From positions 4,763,501-4,827,500 of the forward strand of contig FSRD01000001.1 of the NCBI GenBank assembly GCA_900129675.1: a stretch of 64,000 nucleotides of DNA. The letters are read 5' to 3'. Below are positions 16,462 to 23,715 of this stretch, in pieces. This DNA comes from Bradyrhizobium erythrophlei. GTDB taxonomy: Bacteria; Pseudomonadota; Alphaproteobacteria; Rhizobiales; Xanthobacteraceae. Within the stretch, counting starts at the first letter, position 1; each line of letters opens with the position of its first letter. The notes under the pieces are model-generated. The model had not been told where the DNA came from and did no database searches. It was given only the letters and a program-made list of their open reading frames with translations. The position numbers were made by a program, and so were the translations under genes.

Positions 16462-17186
16462 ATGGAGCAGGCAACTCAGGTGGGGCGCAAAGACAACCCG
16501 GCGATTGAGGCTGAATCTCAACCAGAAAAGTCGCGTCGCGACTGGATCGCCGTTGGCATGTCGCTTTCATCGCTCGCAATCTCCGCGGTAACTTCTGTCA
16601 TTTTGTTGGGTACCACGTGACGATGTTCGCGTGATGATCGATCGTCCGCCTGGTGCGGTTTTGGATAATCGCACGTTCGTCGCCTGGGGAAGCCACGGTT
16701 GACCTTCATCAATTCCGGCAATCGCGCAGCAGCCATAACCGGCATCGGCGCGTCAGCACAAAACTTGTCGCGAGCAGATCCCGCCGCCGAAGATTGCAAC
16801 AAGCAAGACAAGGTTTTTCGAATTCCGTTCGATACACCACCCTTTGTCGTGAATGCGCGAGAAATACACGCAATTGAAGCAGGCGTGCAGGCAAGTGGTC
16901 CTACTTTTATTTCCGTACAGAAGACGGTTCGCTGCGAATACCGGGATTTGGATTTAAAGAGGGCGATCAGCTACTGATTTGTTTTGAGCTCAACCTAGCA
17001 ACACCAGACAGTTACGTTCAGACGTGGCGGCATCTCGCCTACATCATGAAAATTCAAGACAGTCTCGGGAATTTCACACCCCTGTTCGAGCAGAATAAGC
17101 CGATCGTGATCCAGAAAAGCAGCTGGCTGAAACATCTCGAGGCCGAACTCAAACGTTTTAAACGCGAAAAATCCGACCGCCCGTGA
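16462..17186 (+). pseudogene. Broken gene for a membrane-anchored protein of unknown family
   Basis: Consecutive protein-like segments continue each other across changes of frame: a polar N-terminus and helix (RRDWIAVGMSLSSLAISAV), then DDVRVMIDRPPGAVLDNRTF, then LTFINSGNRAAAITGI, IPFDTPPFVVNAREIHAIE, then FRTEDGSLRIPGFGFKEGD and a coherent end WLKHLEAELKRFKREKSDRP before TGA. Reading it needs at least three frameshifts, so the gene is inactive unless the sequence has errors. The layout (short cytoplasmic start, one helix, beta-rich extracytoplasmic part) is clear; I do not recognise the family. Confidence 0.6.
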
Positions 17187-17244
17187 ACCGAGCCGCGGGC
17201 CTTTGTTCTCCCCGCGGCGCCCATGCGCTGTGAGCGCCAAGCGA

Positions 17245-17385
17245 TCATCCGAACGGAAGTTTCTCTTGGCCCTCGTGCCATTCGATGACGCTGAAAAGCA
17301 TCCCGCGCTTGAGCATCTCGGCCTCGAGGTCGGCCGCGTGCTTCTTCCACGCCGGCGTCTCGCGAACACGGGACCTTGGCCTCAA
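17245..17385 (-). CDS. Possible 46-aa protein or gene fragment
   Basis: The frame contains ETPAWKKHAADLEAEMLKRG and then MLFSVIEWHEGQEKLPFG before TGA, with an amphipathic helix and protein-like composition. There is no ATG at the N-terminus (a TTG lies at 17385), and coding signal seems to continue upstream in another frame, so this is probably one more decayed small gene of this tract. Confidence 0.3.
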   Translation of the reverse strand: MRPRSRVRETPAWKKHAADLEAEMLKRGMLFSVIEWHEGQEKLPFG

Positions 17386-17440
17386 CGCCAGCGGCTGCCA
17401 GCGCGACCGCTGTAGGCATGGCTCGGTAAGCGCTGATTTC

Positions 17441-17788
17441 TCAGGACGCAGGTATCTCGGCCTTTTTGGGGCGGCCCAACTTTGGACGAGGGGACTTCGT
17501 TTTGGGTGGTAACGGGTTCACAGCTAAGCAGACGTCCAACCCGGCAAACAGAGCGATTACACGCCCCAACTGCGGGTCAATGTCACCTCCAAAAGTCTTG
17601 TAAAGCCTATCCCGGCGAAGCCCAGCGTTCTCTGCCATCGCTTTGACGTTCTGCGCCCGCATCACGTGGTTGAGCGCTATAAGCACCGGTATAAGCTCGT
17701 TTTTGCTAAGCACTTCAGTCAGATACTTGGCTATCGCCACGGGGTTGTCGCGAAGGGTTGCCGGATCAGGGAATGGTACGCCGGTCAT
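17441..17788 (-). CDS. Orphan antitoxin of the HigA/addiction-module antidote family
   Basis: A 115-residue DNA-binding protein resembling the addiction-module antidote family: an N-terminal region NPVAIAKYLTEVLSKNELIPVLIALNHV, then an HTH segment AMAENAGLRRDRLYKTFGG and a Lys/Pro-rich tail KSPRPKLGRPKKAE resembling an AT-hook. In complete modules a RelE/ParE-like toxin gene of about 300 bases lies just upstream; here that place (17789-17890) is too short and holds no such frame, so the antitoxin is alone. It may act as a plain repressor or remain from a lost toxin-antitoxin pair. Confidence 0.7.
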   Translation of the reverse strand: MTGVPFPDPATLRDNPVAIAKYLTEVLSKNELIPVLIALNHVMRAQNVKAMAENAGLRRDRLYKTFGGDIDPQLGRVIALFAGLDVCLAVNPLPPKTKSPRPKLGRPKKAEIPAS

Positions 17789-17890
17789 TGGAGGCTCCGA
17801 TTTGAATCGTCACTGTGTCTTCCCGGCTACAGCACTTATCTCGAATCCAAGTATGCTGCATGCAGTGTTTCAGACGCTTAGGGATCGAAA

Positions 17891-18691
17891 ATGAAAAAGC
17901 TAGTTATCGCGCTGACAGCAGCAGCAGCAGCAGCAGCCTTTGCCTCCCCCGCATTGGCGGCTGACCTCGCGGCCCGTCCCTACACCAAGGCGCCGGCTCC
18001 GATCGCGCCCGTCTATAACTGGACTGGCTTCTACATCTTCGGCGGTGGCGGCGGTGGATTGTGGGCGGCCGATCAGAATGTTCAAACCAACGTAGGTAGC
18101 ATTCCGCTCAGCATCGATCACCGTCAGGGTGGCTCTGGCTGGTTCGGAACGGTCGGTATCGGCTACGACTGGCAGTTCAACGGTCCTTGGGTGTTCGGCT
18201 TGTTTGCAGATGGCCAGTTCGGCAGCATCAAGGGCACTCTTGATGACCCGTTCAACCAGGTGATCGCCCCGATAAAGTTGGAGGACTCGTGGGCGGTTGG
18301 TGCGCGGGTCGGCTATTTGGTAGCCCCGAATGTTCTGTCCTACGTGAACGGTGGTTACTCCGGTTCTCAATGGTCGCGCACGACGCTGCTCGATGAGTTT
18401 AGCGGCGCTCCTGTGGGTGGTCACACCAACAGCTTCACCCGCAACGGTTGGTTCATCGGCGGCGGCGTGGAGAACAGCCTGAACATCTTCGGCATCAGCT
18501 CGCCGGGCTGGTTCATGAAGACCGAGTATCGCTCGGCTTTCTATGACAAGAAATCCGTCCCTCTGCTGTTCGACGGCACCAATTTACCTGTCGGTACCAA
18601 TCTCAGGTTCAACAGCTGGAACCAAACCATCTCGACTTCACTGGTCTATCGCTTCAACTGGGGTGGCGCTCCGATCTCGGCGAAGTACTGA
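17891..18691 (+). CDS. Outer-membrane beta-barrel protein, Omp25/RopB-like
   Basis: A 266-residue protein of the Omp25-like family of rhizobial outer-membrane proteins. The signal peptide (MKKLVIALTAAAAAAAFASPALA) contains a run of GCA/GCC codons (17918-17937) that could vary in length by slippage. The mature N-terminus ADLAARPYTKAPAP and NWTGFYIFGGGGGG are family hallmarks; aromatic-rich strands alternate through the protein, with a characteristic end LVYRFNWGGAPISAKY. It is probably a structural porin-like barrel, and is followed at once by a strong terminator. Confidence 0.9.
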   Translation: MKKLVIALTAAAAAAAFASPALAADLAARPYTKAPAPIAPVYNWTGFYIFGGGGGGLWAADQNVQTNVGSIPLSIDHRQGGSGWFGTVGIGYDWQFNGPWVFGLFADGQFGSIKGTLDDPFNQVIAPIKLEDSWAVGARVGYLVAPNVLSYVNGGYSGSQWSRTTLLDEFSGAPVGGHTNSFTRNGWFIGGGVENSLNIFGISSPGWFMKTEYRSAFYDKKSVPLLFDGTNLPVGTNLRFNSWNQTISTSLVYRFNWGGAPISAKY

Positions 18692-18714
18692 TCTCTGCTA
18701 AGACCTAACCGCTC

Positions 18715-18744
18715 AAAAGCCCCGGCATCGTCCGGGGCTTTTTT
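18715..18744 (+). terminator. Rho-independent terminator of the Omp25-like gene
   Basis: Stem AAAAGCCCCGG / CCGGGGCTTTT with loop CATCGT and a run of six T, 24 bases after the stop codon. Confidence 0.88.
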
Positions 18745-19383
18745 GTTGCGAAAACGAAAAAAACTCCGCCGGGCTGAGTCGACGGGCTTATCTTCTCGAC
18801 CTTGCAGCGCGATACGAAGGCCCCTGAACGCCGCCCCACTCCGGTGACGCCGGTCGATCTTCAAACGCGCTAAAATCCCTTGGCTCTCCAGTCGCCGCGA
18901 GCGGTCAAAAGAAAACGACCCCAGCGCATGCTGAGGCCGTCTATTGCTGCCGGAACCCCGGCTGGTTTGGCCCGACTCATAGTCGCCGGCCGAGGTTCCG
19001 GCACGCGAAGGCAAAGCCATAATTGTCGCGTTCTTTTGGCGACGCTTTTAGCTTTCACCGCGCCGGTCCCCCCACAATCTCAACGCCCTTTCCCGCATGG
19101 TTCTCGAGGCCGTGCTGGATGCCCAGCGCGATGCCTGGCATCGGCCTGTTTCGGACGGCGCCCCCCTTAGTAATGGTACGGAATTTTGGTGAGCCGCAGG
19201 CGCTGACATAATCGCCCCATCATGGCTCAACCCATTCTACTCAGATGAAGCCGAGCGTGGCGCGCTGGCTTCCGACGACGCGCAGGAGCAACGGGGCGAA
19301 TCCTCTCATTGCTTTGTGGATCGGTCGAGAACGGCGCTGGAAAGCATTCAGAGCGCCTGATCCAACTGCCCGACAAATCGAAG
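18745..19383. other. Gene-poor stretch
   Basis: About 640 bases where open frames on both strands are shadow-like. No family resemblance, RNA gene or mobile-element end is recognised. The tract between here and 21.7 kb is notable for repeated terminator-like hairpins listed separately. Confidence 0.35.
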
Positions 19384-19409
19384 CCCGCCGGCTCACCCCG
19401 GCGGGTCTT
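19384..19409 (+). terminator. Terminator-like hairpin
   Basis: Stem CCCGCCGG / CCGGCGGG with loop CTCACC and a TCTTT tail. No intact gene precedes it on the plus strand. Confidence 0.55.
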
Positions 19410-19452
19410 TCCTTGCCCCTTAGGGCGGCGCCCGCACGGTGGTGGCTGAAAG

Positions 19453-19479
19453 AGGCCGCCAACTCAGGTGGCCTTTTCT
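19453..19479 (+). terminator. Terminator-like hairpin
   Basis: Stem AGGCCGCC / GGTGGCCT (one G-T pair) with loop AACTCA, followed by TTTCTGT. It lies only 45 bases after the previous hairpin and again has no gene before it. Confidence 0.5.
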
Positions 19480-19569
19480 GTCAGATAAGCTGACCGTATT
19501 GCCCCGGAATCGACGGCTATCGATTGTGGCCTTAAAGTGTTTTTTTCTTGCAAACTTATACTTGCGATC

Positions 19570-19604
19570 AGCCCGGCAGCGCCAAGTTGCCGGGCTTTCG
19601 CTTT
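19570..19604 (+). terminator. Terminator-like hairpin
   Basis: Stem AGCCCGGCA / TGCCGGGCT with loop GCGCCAAGT and TTCGCTTT after it. No intact plus-strand gene precedes it. Confidence 0.5.
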
Positions 19605-19639
19605 CGTGCTGGTCACATGAGAAGGCCAAAGGTCATCGT

Positions 19640-19820
19640 GCCGACAATGGCGGCAATTAAACTTCGGCTCCAGGTCAGACAGGCGGACTTCATCGGGCTA
19701 GCGGTCGGTGCTGATCGCGATCGAATGGCTACAATGGTGGTCCGCGCAATAGATCAACAGGCCGCGGACGCCTGACGAGCGCATTTCTCCTAGAGTGATT
19801 TTCCGCTGGCGCCGCTGCAT
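19640..19820 (-). pseudogene. Broken copy of the CxxC small-protein family
   Basis: From the ATG at 19820 the frame reads RKITLGEMRSSGVRGLLIYC and HHCSHSIAIS, then an in-frame TAG where a Trp codon is expected before PDEVRLSDLEPKFNCRHC. Both Cys pairs of the family are still visible but the stop codon and a diverged tail inactivate it. The intact member is at 23334-23567; a third, shorter copy is at 21117-21248. Confidence 0.8.
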
Positions 19821-19951
19821 GGAAGAAATCTAGCCAACAAATCACACTTTCTTCAAACCAACCTTGACCGAGGGTTGGTGAACCAACCCCGGGCGCATCT
19901 CTAAACAGCACAACGCCGCTCAGCCGAGTATGGTGGCTGGTCGGCGTTGTC

Positions 19952-20322
19952 TCAAATCGCTGTCGATTTGACGGTTATGACGGCAACGCCTTTTGCGATG
20001 GCGTCTCGAAATGTATCCTCGAGAGCGGGGTTGGCCTGCAACTCCTCGACGGCATTGAATTTGGAATCCCGTGCCCATTCGGCGCCGGGAAGGGGGACGG
20101 GTAGGTCCCATTCGTCGAGCACGTAGGCCACCCGATCGGTGCGCCTGCCGCGATTCAGCCATTCCACGTATTTCCGGAGACGACGAACACCCTGGCCCTC
20201 GCGTTGAGAGCCTGCACCAGCGCTTGCGCGCTGTTTCCGGCCTATTGGATCACCAGCTGGATCTGAGCGAGATGGGTCTCACAAGACAGCTGGTAAATCA
20301 GGTTGATCAAAATCGCCCACAT
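19952..20322 (-). pseudogene. Broken gene, hypothetical protein
   Basis: An ATG at 20322 with AGGGG upstream starts a frame (MWAILINLIYQLS...AQIQLVIQ) that meets a TAG near residue 27, continues in frame as AGNSAQALVQALNARARVFVV, and must then shift frame to reach KYVEWLNRGRRTDRVAYVLDEW and the end VAVITVKSTAI. The last 71 residues alone form an open frame with a GTG start. The continuous protein logic across the lesions suggests a former gene of about 125 codons. No family recognised. Confidence 0.5.
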
Positions 20323-20418
20323 GACCGAATCCCCTTTGGTCTAATGGGGGAGAGGCTAGGCCGGGTTTGTTTCCGGCCGGCTTCGCGGTCTTGGAAAATG
20401 GTTTCGTGGCCTTATCAG

Positions 20419-20447
20419 CCCGCCGGCTCCGCCGGCGGGTTTTTCTT
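20419..20447 (+). terminator. Rho-independent terminator-like hairpin
   Basis: A nine-bp perfect stem CCCGCCGGC / GCCGGCGGG with loop TCC and TTTTTCTT. It lies 58 bases upstream of the cold-shock gene, isolating it from upstream transcription. Confidence 0.7.
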
Positions 20448-20504
20448 GCGGTGTGCCTCGCTATCAACCTAAATTACTGGACTTGCGACAACGGGAGAGC
20501 TGGT

Positions 20505-20708
20505 GTGGCGATAGGTACAGTGAAGTGGTTCAATCCAACCAAAGGGTATGGTTTCATTCAGCCGGACAGCGGCGGCAAGGACGTGTTCGTGCACATTTCC
20601 GCGGTGGAGAAAGCCGGCTTCAGTTCGCTGGCTGAGGGTGCAAAGGTCAGTTACGAAGAGAAGGAAAACCGGGGCAAGACGTCCGCGGAAAATTTGAGAA
20701 TCGGCTAA
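20505..20708 (+). CDS. Cold-shock protein, CspA family
   Basis: A 67-residue single cold-shock (OB-fold) domain, a nucleic-acid chaperone that melts RNA structure. RNP1 KGYGFI and RNP2 VFVHI are both intact, within the standard TVKWFNPTKGYGFIQPD...DVFVHISAVEKAG order. The start is the GTG at 20505 with GGGAGAGC upstream (mature start VAIGTVKWF); the open frame continues upstream through the preceding terminator and is not coding there. It is one of the few healthy genes in this debris-rich tract. Confidence 0.93.
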   Translation: MAIGTVKWFNPTKGYGFIQPDSGGKDVFVHISAVEKAGFSSLAEGAKVSYEEKENRGKTSAENLRIG

Positions 20709-20807
20709 CGGATCAGGGCCGCGATCGGCGTTACAGCGAAGCTCCCGCAGTCGGGTGCCGCACAGTGCGAATGGATTCGCTAACAGCGACATCAGGGGGG
20801 CTTGGAA

Positions 20808-21019
20808 ATGGTAATGCAAGAAGGGACGCCCAACGCGCCCGATGCATTCGGACTGCCGGAGTATTTCGTTACAACCATCGCTTCGGAAACTGCTGGCCCC
20901 AATGCTGTGCGTTACGCGCTGGGTGTTCGCCGCTTCGCGAGATCCCTGACGCAGAGGGCTGGCCGCCCGTTGTCGTCCGGATCGGGGGGCAACAAGGTGC
21001 AATCCTAATAAATTGTTAA
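20808..21019 (+). pseudogene. Probable broken small gene, hypothetical
   Basis: The frame starting MVMQEGTPNAPDAFGLPEYF has a good ribosome site (GGGGGG) and protein-like sequence up to RYALGVRRF; the next 25 residues are Arg/Ser-rich. Shifting frame at about 20940 gives EIPDAEGWPPVVVRIGGQQG, which looks more like protein. A single-base lesion at that point is likely. Family not recognised. Confidence 0.4.
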
Positions 21020-21082
21020 TTACGGATTGCTACGCATTGGCTCAATCGCGGATAGCCCCCAAGCCCCCGCGAGAATACGGAG

Positions 21083-21113
21083 ACCCGCCGACCGCAACCC
21101 CCGGCGGGTTTCT
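21083..21113 (+). terminator. Terminator-like hairpin
   Basis: Stem ACCCGCCG / CGGCGGGT with an 11-base loop and a short TTCT tail. Confidence 0.45.
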
Positions 21114-21116
21114 ACG

Positions 21117-21248
21117 TTATGAGCCTGTGCCCATGCGCGCTTGCTCAAAGAGCGGCCTGACATCGGCGCCGCGGTGCCCACAAGCCTGACAGGTGAACCT
21201 CGGCTCCAGGTCGGACAGGCGGACTTCATCGAGCCAGCGGCCGCCATC
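21117..21248 (-). pseudogene. 3' fragment of the CxxC small-protein family
   Basis: The frame ending in TAA at 21117-21119 reads RWLDEVRLSDLEPRFTCQAC and then GHRGADVRPLFEQARMGTGS, closely matching the C-terminal half of the intact protein at 23334-23567. The N-terminal half with the first Cys pair is missing upstream of about 21248. Confidence 0.75.
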
Positions 21249-21353
21249 ACCTCACCGATGTTCCGCCTTGGATTTGATACCCGCGGCGTTACCCCTAGTG
21301 AAATTGGGGTTTTAGCAGCAGCGATGGGAAAGCAATTCAGTAAGTAATTTCAA

Positions 21354-21388
21354 TGGTGAGTGCGGACTCGAACACTCGACCCCATGAT
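21354..21388 (-). other. tRNA 3'-end remnant (T-arm and acceptor), possible attachment-site scar
   Basis: On the minus strand the segment reads ATCATGGGGTCGAGTG then TTCGAGTCCGCACTCACCA. It resembles the anticodon-arm edge, T-arm and CCA end of a tRNA (perhaps a Lys type), but the T-stem cannot pair because about four bases are missing, and no 5' half is found. Integrative elements use tRNA 3' ends as attachment sites, so this may be an old att scar. The identity of the tRNA is uncertain. Confidence 0.4.
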
Positions 21389-21854
21389 ACGTCAGTTTCT
21401 TGTTTGATGATCGGGGCAGGCGGGGCCCAAAGGAGGGCGCCCGATGCCGGCGCTGACGCTTATAACAGTATCAGCAGCGATTGGAGCAGCGCAGCGATGG
21501 CCGCACATGCGGCAGCTAGCGCGTTATATCGGCTTGCAAGGCTGACATGGATCGCGTCAAAAACACGAATATCGCACTGGTCGGTGGTAACGAACGCGCT
21601 TGATCAGGGGCCTGCCGGTTCACGCCGGCGGTAGAAAAACCCCGCCAGAGAGGGCAGTCACTGGCGGGGTTTCATCTCTCGGTGCGCCCCACTGAGAATA
21701 GGTGCGCAGGGGTGTATGTGCCCCGCACCTTACAGGAAACTGACGCGCAGCTTACCGGGCCCCCAAATATCGCAGCGTCGCTAGCAATGGTGTCCAACAA
21801 GTTAAGGAGGGCGGCCGGCCCCACTATCGGCGTCACCTATCTCCTGCGAGTGAT
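21389..21854. other. Gene-poor stretch
   Basis: No supported gene. It contains the hairpin at 21637-21676. Open frames lack ribosome sites and family resemblance. Confidence 0.35.
21637..21676. terminator. Terminator-like hairpin
   Basis: A perfect 12-bp stem AAACCCCGCCAG / CTGGCGGGGTTT with a 12-base loop AGAGGGCAGTCA; A- and T-rich flanks allow action in either direction. Confidence 0.6.
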
Positions 21855-22391
21855 CTAACTGAACATATCGATCGGCGTTTGCGAGGCAACAAAATATAAA
21901 TTGTGGCGGGTCGGGTAGATCGTCTCCCACACCTTCACGAATTTGAAGTGCGGCGTGAAGAACCGGCGCAAATCTTCTTTGTCTTTGAACTCGTATTCGT
22001 GGAGAGCGTTGCTCTTTTTGCCGTCCTTCGCTTCGGTTAAGGTGTAACCGCTCAAGATGCCATCGAGGCCAAGTAGGCCAACGATCTCGCTCATGATCTT
22101 GTCTATCTCTACCTCAGTAAAATGCTCAATCGCGGCATCCCAGACGATGTTATCAAATGGCCCGAGCGGGAAGCCGTCTCGGATATCTCGCTGAAGGTAA
22201 GTGATGTTCGGAGCGGAGTTGAAGCGCTTGGCGTGCGGAATGGCATCCTTATCGAAATCGAGGGCCGTGATCGACGAGGCTGCGGATGAATAAAAGTGCC
22301 GGGCGTTGAAACCGTCGCCGCAGCAAATCTCAAGCATCCTCGTGTTCGGCTTCAGTACCATTCTGGAAAACACGCCTGGAGCTATCGCCAA
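21855..22391 (-). pseudogene. Class I SAM-dependent methyltransferase, N-terminus cut off by an IS256-type element
   Basis: The remaining 178 codons hold a methyltransferase domain: motif I MLEICCGDGFNARHF, acidic motif II TALDFDKDA, DNIVWDAAIEHF in the motif IV position and a complete C-terminus. The first codons lie inside the terminal repeat of the adjacent element (22379-22401), and related proteins begin roughly 20-30 residues earlier, so the native start, promoter and ribosome site are gone. A TTG within the element could still give a shortened product. Substrate unknown; small-molecule or glycan methylation is possible. Confidence 0.7.
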
Positions 22392-22862
22392 ATTTTGGTG
22401 ACGGCCGGGGCGGTCAGGCGGCGGCGGTTATGGGCTGACGGTCAGCGGGTTTAGCGATGACCTCGATCCCGTTGTTGAATGTCACACCGAGAACGAGTTT
22501 TGGCAACTGGTTGTGGCCCTCGAGACGACGCCAGCTTTTCTGCGCGGCCTCGAGCAGCTGGAAGACCATCGCGAGCGCCGTCCTGTTGGACAGGCATCCC
22601 TTCGATCGGATCGTGCGGTGGCGCACGGTAGCGAAGGTGCTTTCAATGGGATTGGTCGTTCGCAGGTGTTTCCAGTGCTCGGCCGGGAAGTCGTAGAAAG
22701 CCAGCAGTGCGTCTCGATCCTTGCTCAGGCAGTCGGCCGCCTTCTCGTATTTGGGCGTGTAGCTCTCGATGAAGGCGTCGAACGCCAGTTCGGCGGCGGC
22801 CTTGGTTTCGGCCATCCAGATTTCCTGCAACGCGCGTTTGGCCTTCGGCTGCTGGCTAGGCA
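22379..22862 (-). mobile_element. IS256-family element, 3' fragment
   Basis: The element's outer end GAGCTATCGCCAAATTTTGG is present at 22379-22398, next to the methyltransferase remnant. The other boundary, near 22862, is a sharp switch into a lipoprotein gene and has no matching inverted repeat, so the 5' two-thirds were deleted. Confidence 0.75.
22414..22862 (-). pseudogene. IS256/Mutator-family transposase, C-terminal third
   Basis: About 148 codons of the C-terminal part are intact: ALQEIWMAETKAAAELAFD, YPKYEKAADCL-like spacing, AEHWKHLRTTNPIESTFATV with the catalytic Glu of NPIES, and the end LVLGVTFNNGIEVIA. The preceding two catalytic Asp residues and the whole N-terminus are missing; the open frame upstream of about 22862 is translated lipoprotein DNA in another frame. 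The protein cannot be active. Confidence 0.85.
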
Positions 22863-23041
22863 TCGTATTCCGGCGTCCCCGCGCGCGGGGGCACACCCGG
22901 CGGCAATCCTCCCATCCAATGCGGCATATCCGCGATGTGCGCGGAGAGATTCGCAGCCGTGTCAGGACCGCTCGCACACCCCGCAAGCGATATCGAAGCC
23001 AGTAGAAAAAATGCCAAACGGAGGCGTTTGGAAGGTTTCAT
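22856..23041 (-). CDS. Small lipoprotein, truncated at its C-terminus
   Basis: A 61-residue lipoprotein. The lipobox LAGC ends the signal sequence (LAFFLLASISLAGC), giving a lipidated Cys near residue 20. The mature part SGPDTAANLSAHIADMPHWMGG and GVPPRAGTPEYDA is protein-like, and translation stops exactly where the IS256 fragment begins, so the natural tail is lost. The ATG overlaps the stop of the upstream membrane-protein gene (ATGA), so the two are co-translated. Function unknown. Confidence 0.6.
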   Translation of the reverse strand: MKPSKRLRLAFFLLASISLAGCASGPDTAANLSAHIADMPHWMGGLPPGVPPRAGTPEYDA

Positions 23042-23148
23042 TTTCGCAGCTTGTTGTGGATGGTGTCCAGCCACGCGGCACTCAATAGCGAGCCGACCAA
23101 CATTGCCAGCGTAATGACTATCAAGAGGGGAGCATTGTGCATCATCAT
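23038..23148 (-). CDS. Small single-helix membrane protein, hypothetical
   Basis: A 36-residue product from MMMHNAPLL with one hydrophobic helix (LLIVITLAMLVGSLLSAAW) and a basic end NKLRK, so N-out/C-in topology is likely. GGGGATGATG precedes it and its stop overlaps the lipoprotein start, indicating a two-gene unit. Which of the three adjacent ATGs is used is uncertain. The frame is open to 23238 but the extra residues look non-coding. Confidence 0.5.
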   Translation of the reverse strand: MMMHNAPLLIVITLAMLVGSLLSAAWLDTIHNKLRK

Positions 23149-23333
23149 CCCCGGAGTGTATGCGCCGGTCCCGATCCGTTTTCCAGCCCGGACGAATGTC
23201 AGTTCGGCATGATGTTCACGGCCAGGCGCTCCCCGCATTCAATACTACTTTTCGCCGTTCAAGCTGGCGATGGACGCCGCTCCTGCGGTTCCGGCGAATT
23301 CGGCGGCCTCCCCTGGAGTCACGGCGGACCCCT

Positions 23334-23567
23334 TTATGCGTCCGTACCCATACGCGCTGGCTCGAACATCGGCCGGACGTCGGCGCCTCGGTGCCCGCAC
23401 GCCTGACAGGTGAACTTCGGTTCAAGATCGGATATCCGGACGTGATCCGGCCAGGCGTCCCCGTCGATCGCTACCGAATGGGCGCAGCGAAAGTCCTGGC
23501 AAAAGACCAACAGCCGGGTAGGGCCGGACTCCCGCATTTCCCCGAGAGTGATTTTCTGTTCACGCAT
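23334..23567 (-). CDS. Small CxxC (zinc-ribbon-like) protein, intact family copy
   Basis: A 77-residue protein beginning MREQKITLGEMRESG. Two cysteine groups, FCQDFRCAHS and FTCQACGHRGAD, are about 35 residues apart, as in a small zinc ribbon. Between them is WPDHVRISDLEPK, conserved in two broken copies at 19640 and 21117. I recognise this as a widespread small-protein family in Bradyrhizobium; function unknown, though nucleic-acid or protein binding through a metal site is plausible. The ATG at 23567 is chosen because homologous sequence begins there, although an open frame runs to 23666. Confidence 0.75.
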   Translation of the reverse strand: MREQKITLGEMRESGPTRLLVFCQDFRCAHSVAIDGDAWPDHVRISDLEPKFTCQACGHRGADVRPMFEPARMGTDA

Positions 23568-23715
23568 GCAGCCAATCCGCGCCGTTGGAGCGCGGCTCAT
23601 TGAAGCGTGGCGGGGAGGGCGACGACAAGCCGCTACGGATTGCGGTACAAGCCTGGCGCGGCCCACCGATCACTTACAAGCGGGCATCCGGACGATGAGA
23701 GGTGAGGACGCCGGG

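Larger units (their letters stand above)
21020..21353. other. Gene-poor stretch with a gene fragment and a hairpin
   Basis: Apart from the hairpin at 21083-21113 and the CxxC-family fragment at 21117-21248, nothing is recognised here. Confidence 0.35.

Noticed and set aside
17186..17440. Toxin gene partner of the antitoxin
   Set aside because: The only protein-like frame there is a 46-codon fragment without RelE/ParE features.
21354..21430. Complete tRNA gene on the minus strand
   Set aside because: Only the 3' end resembles a tRNA; the T-stem does not pair and no D-arm or anticodon arm can be folded upstream.
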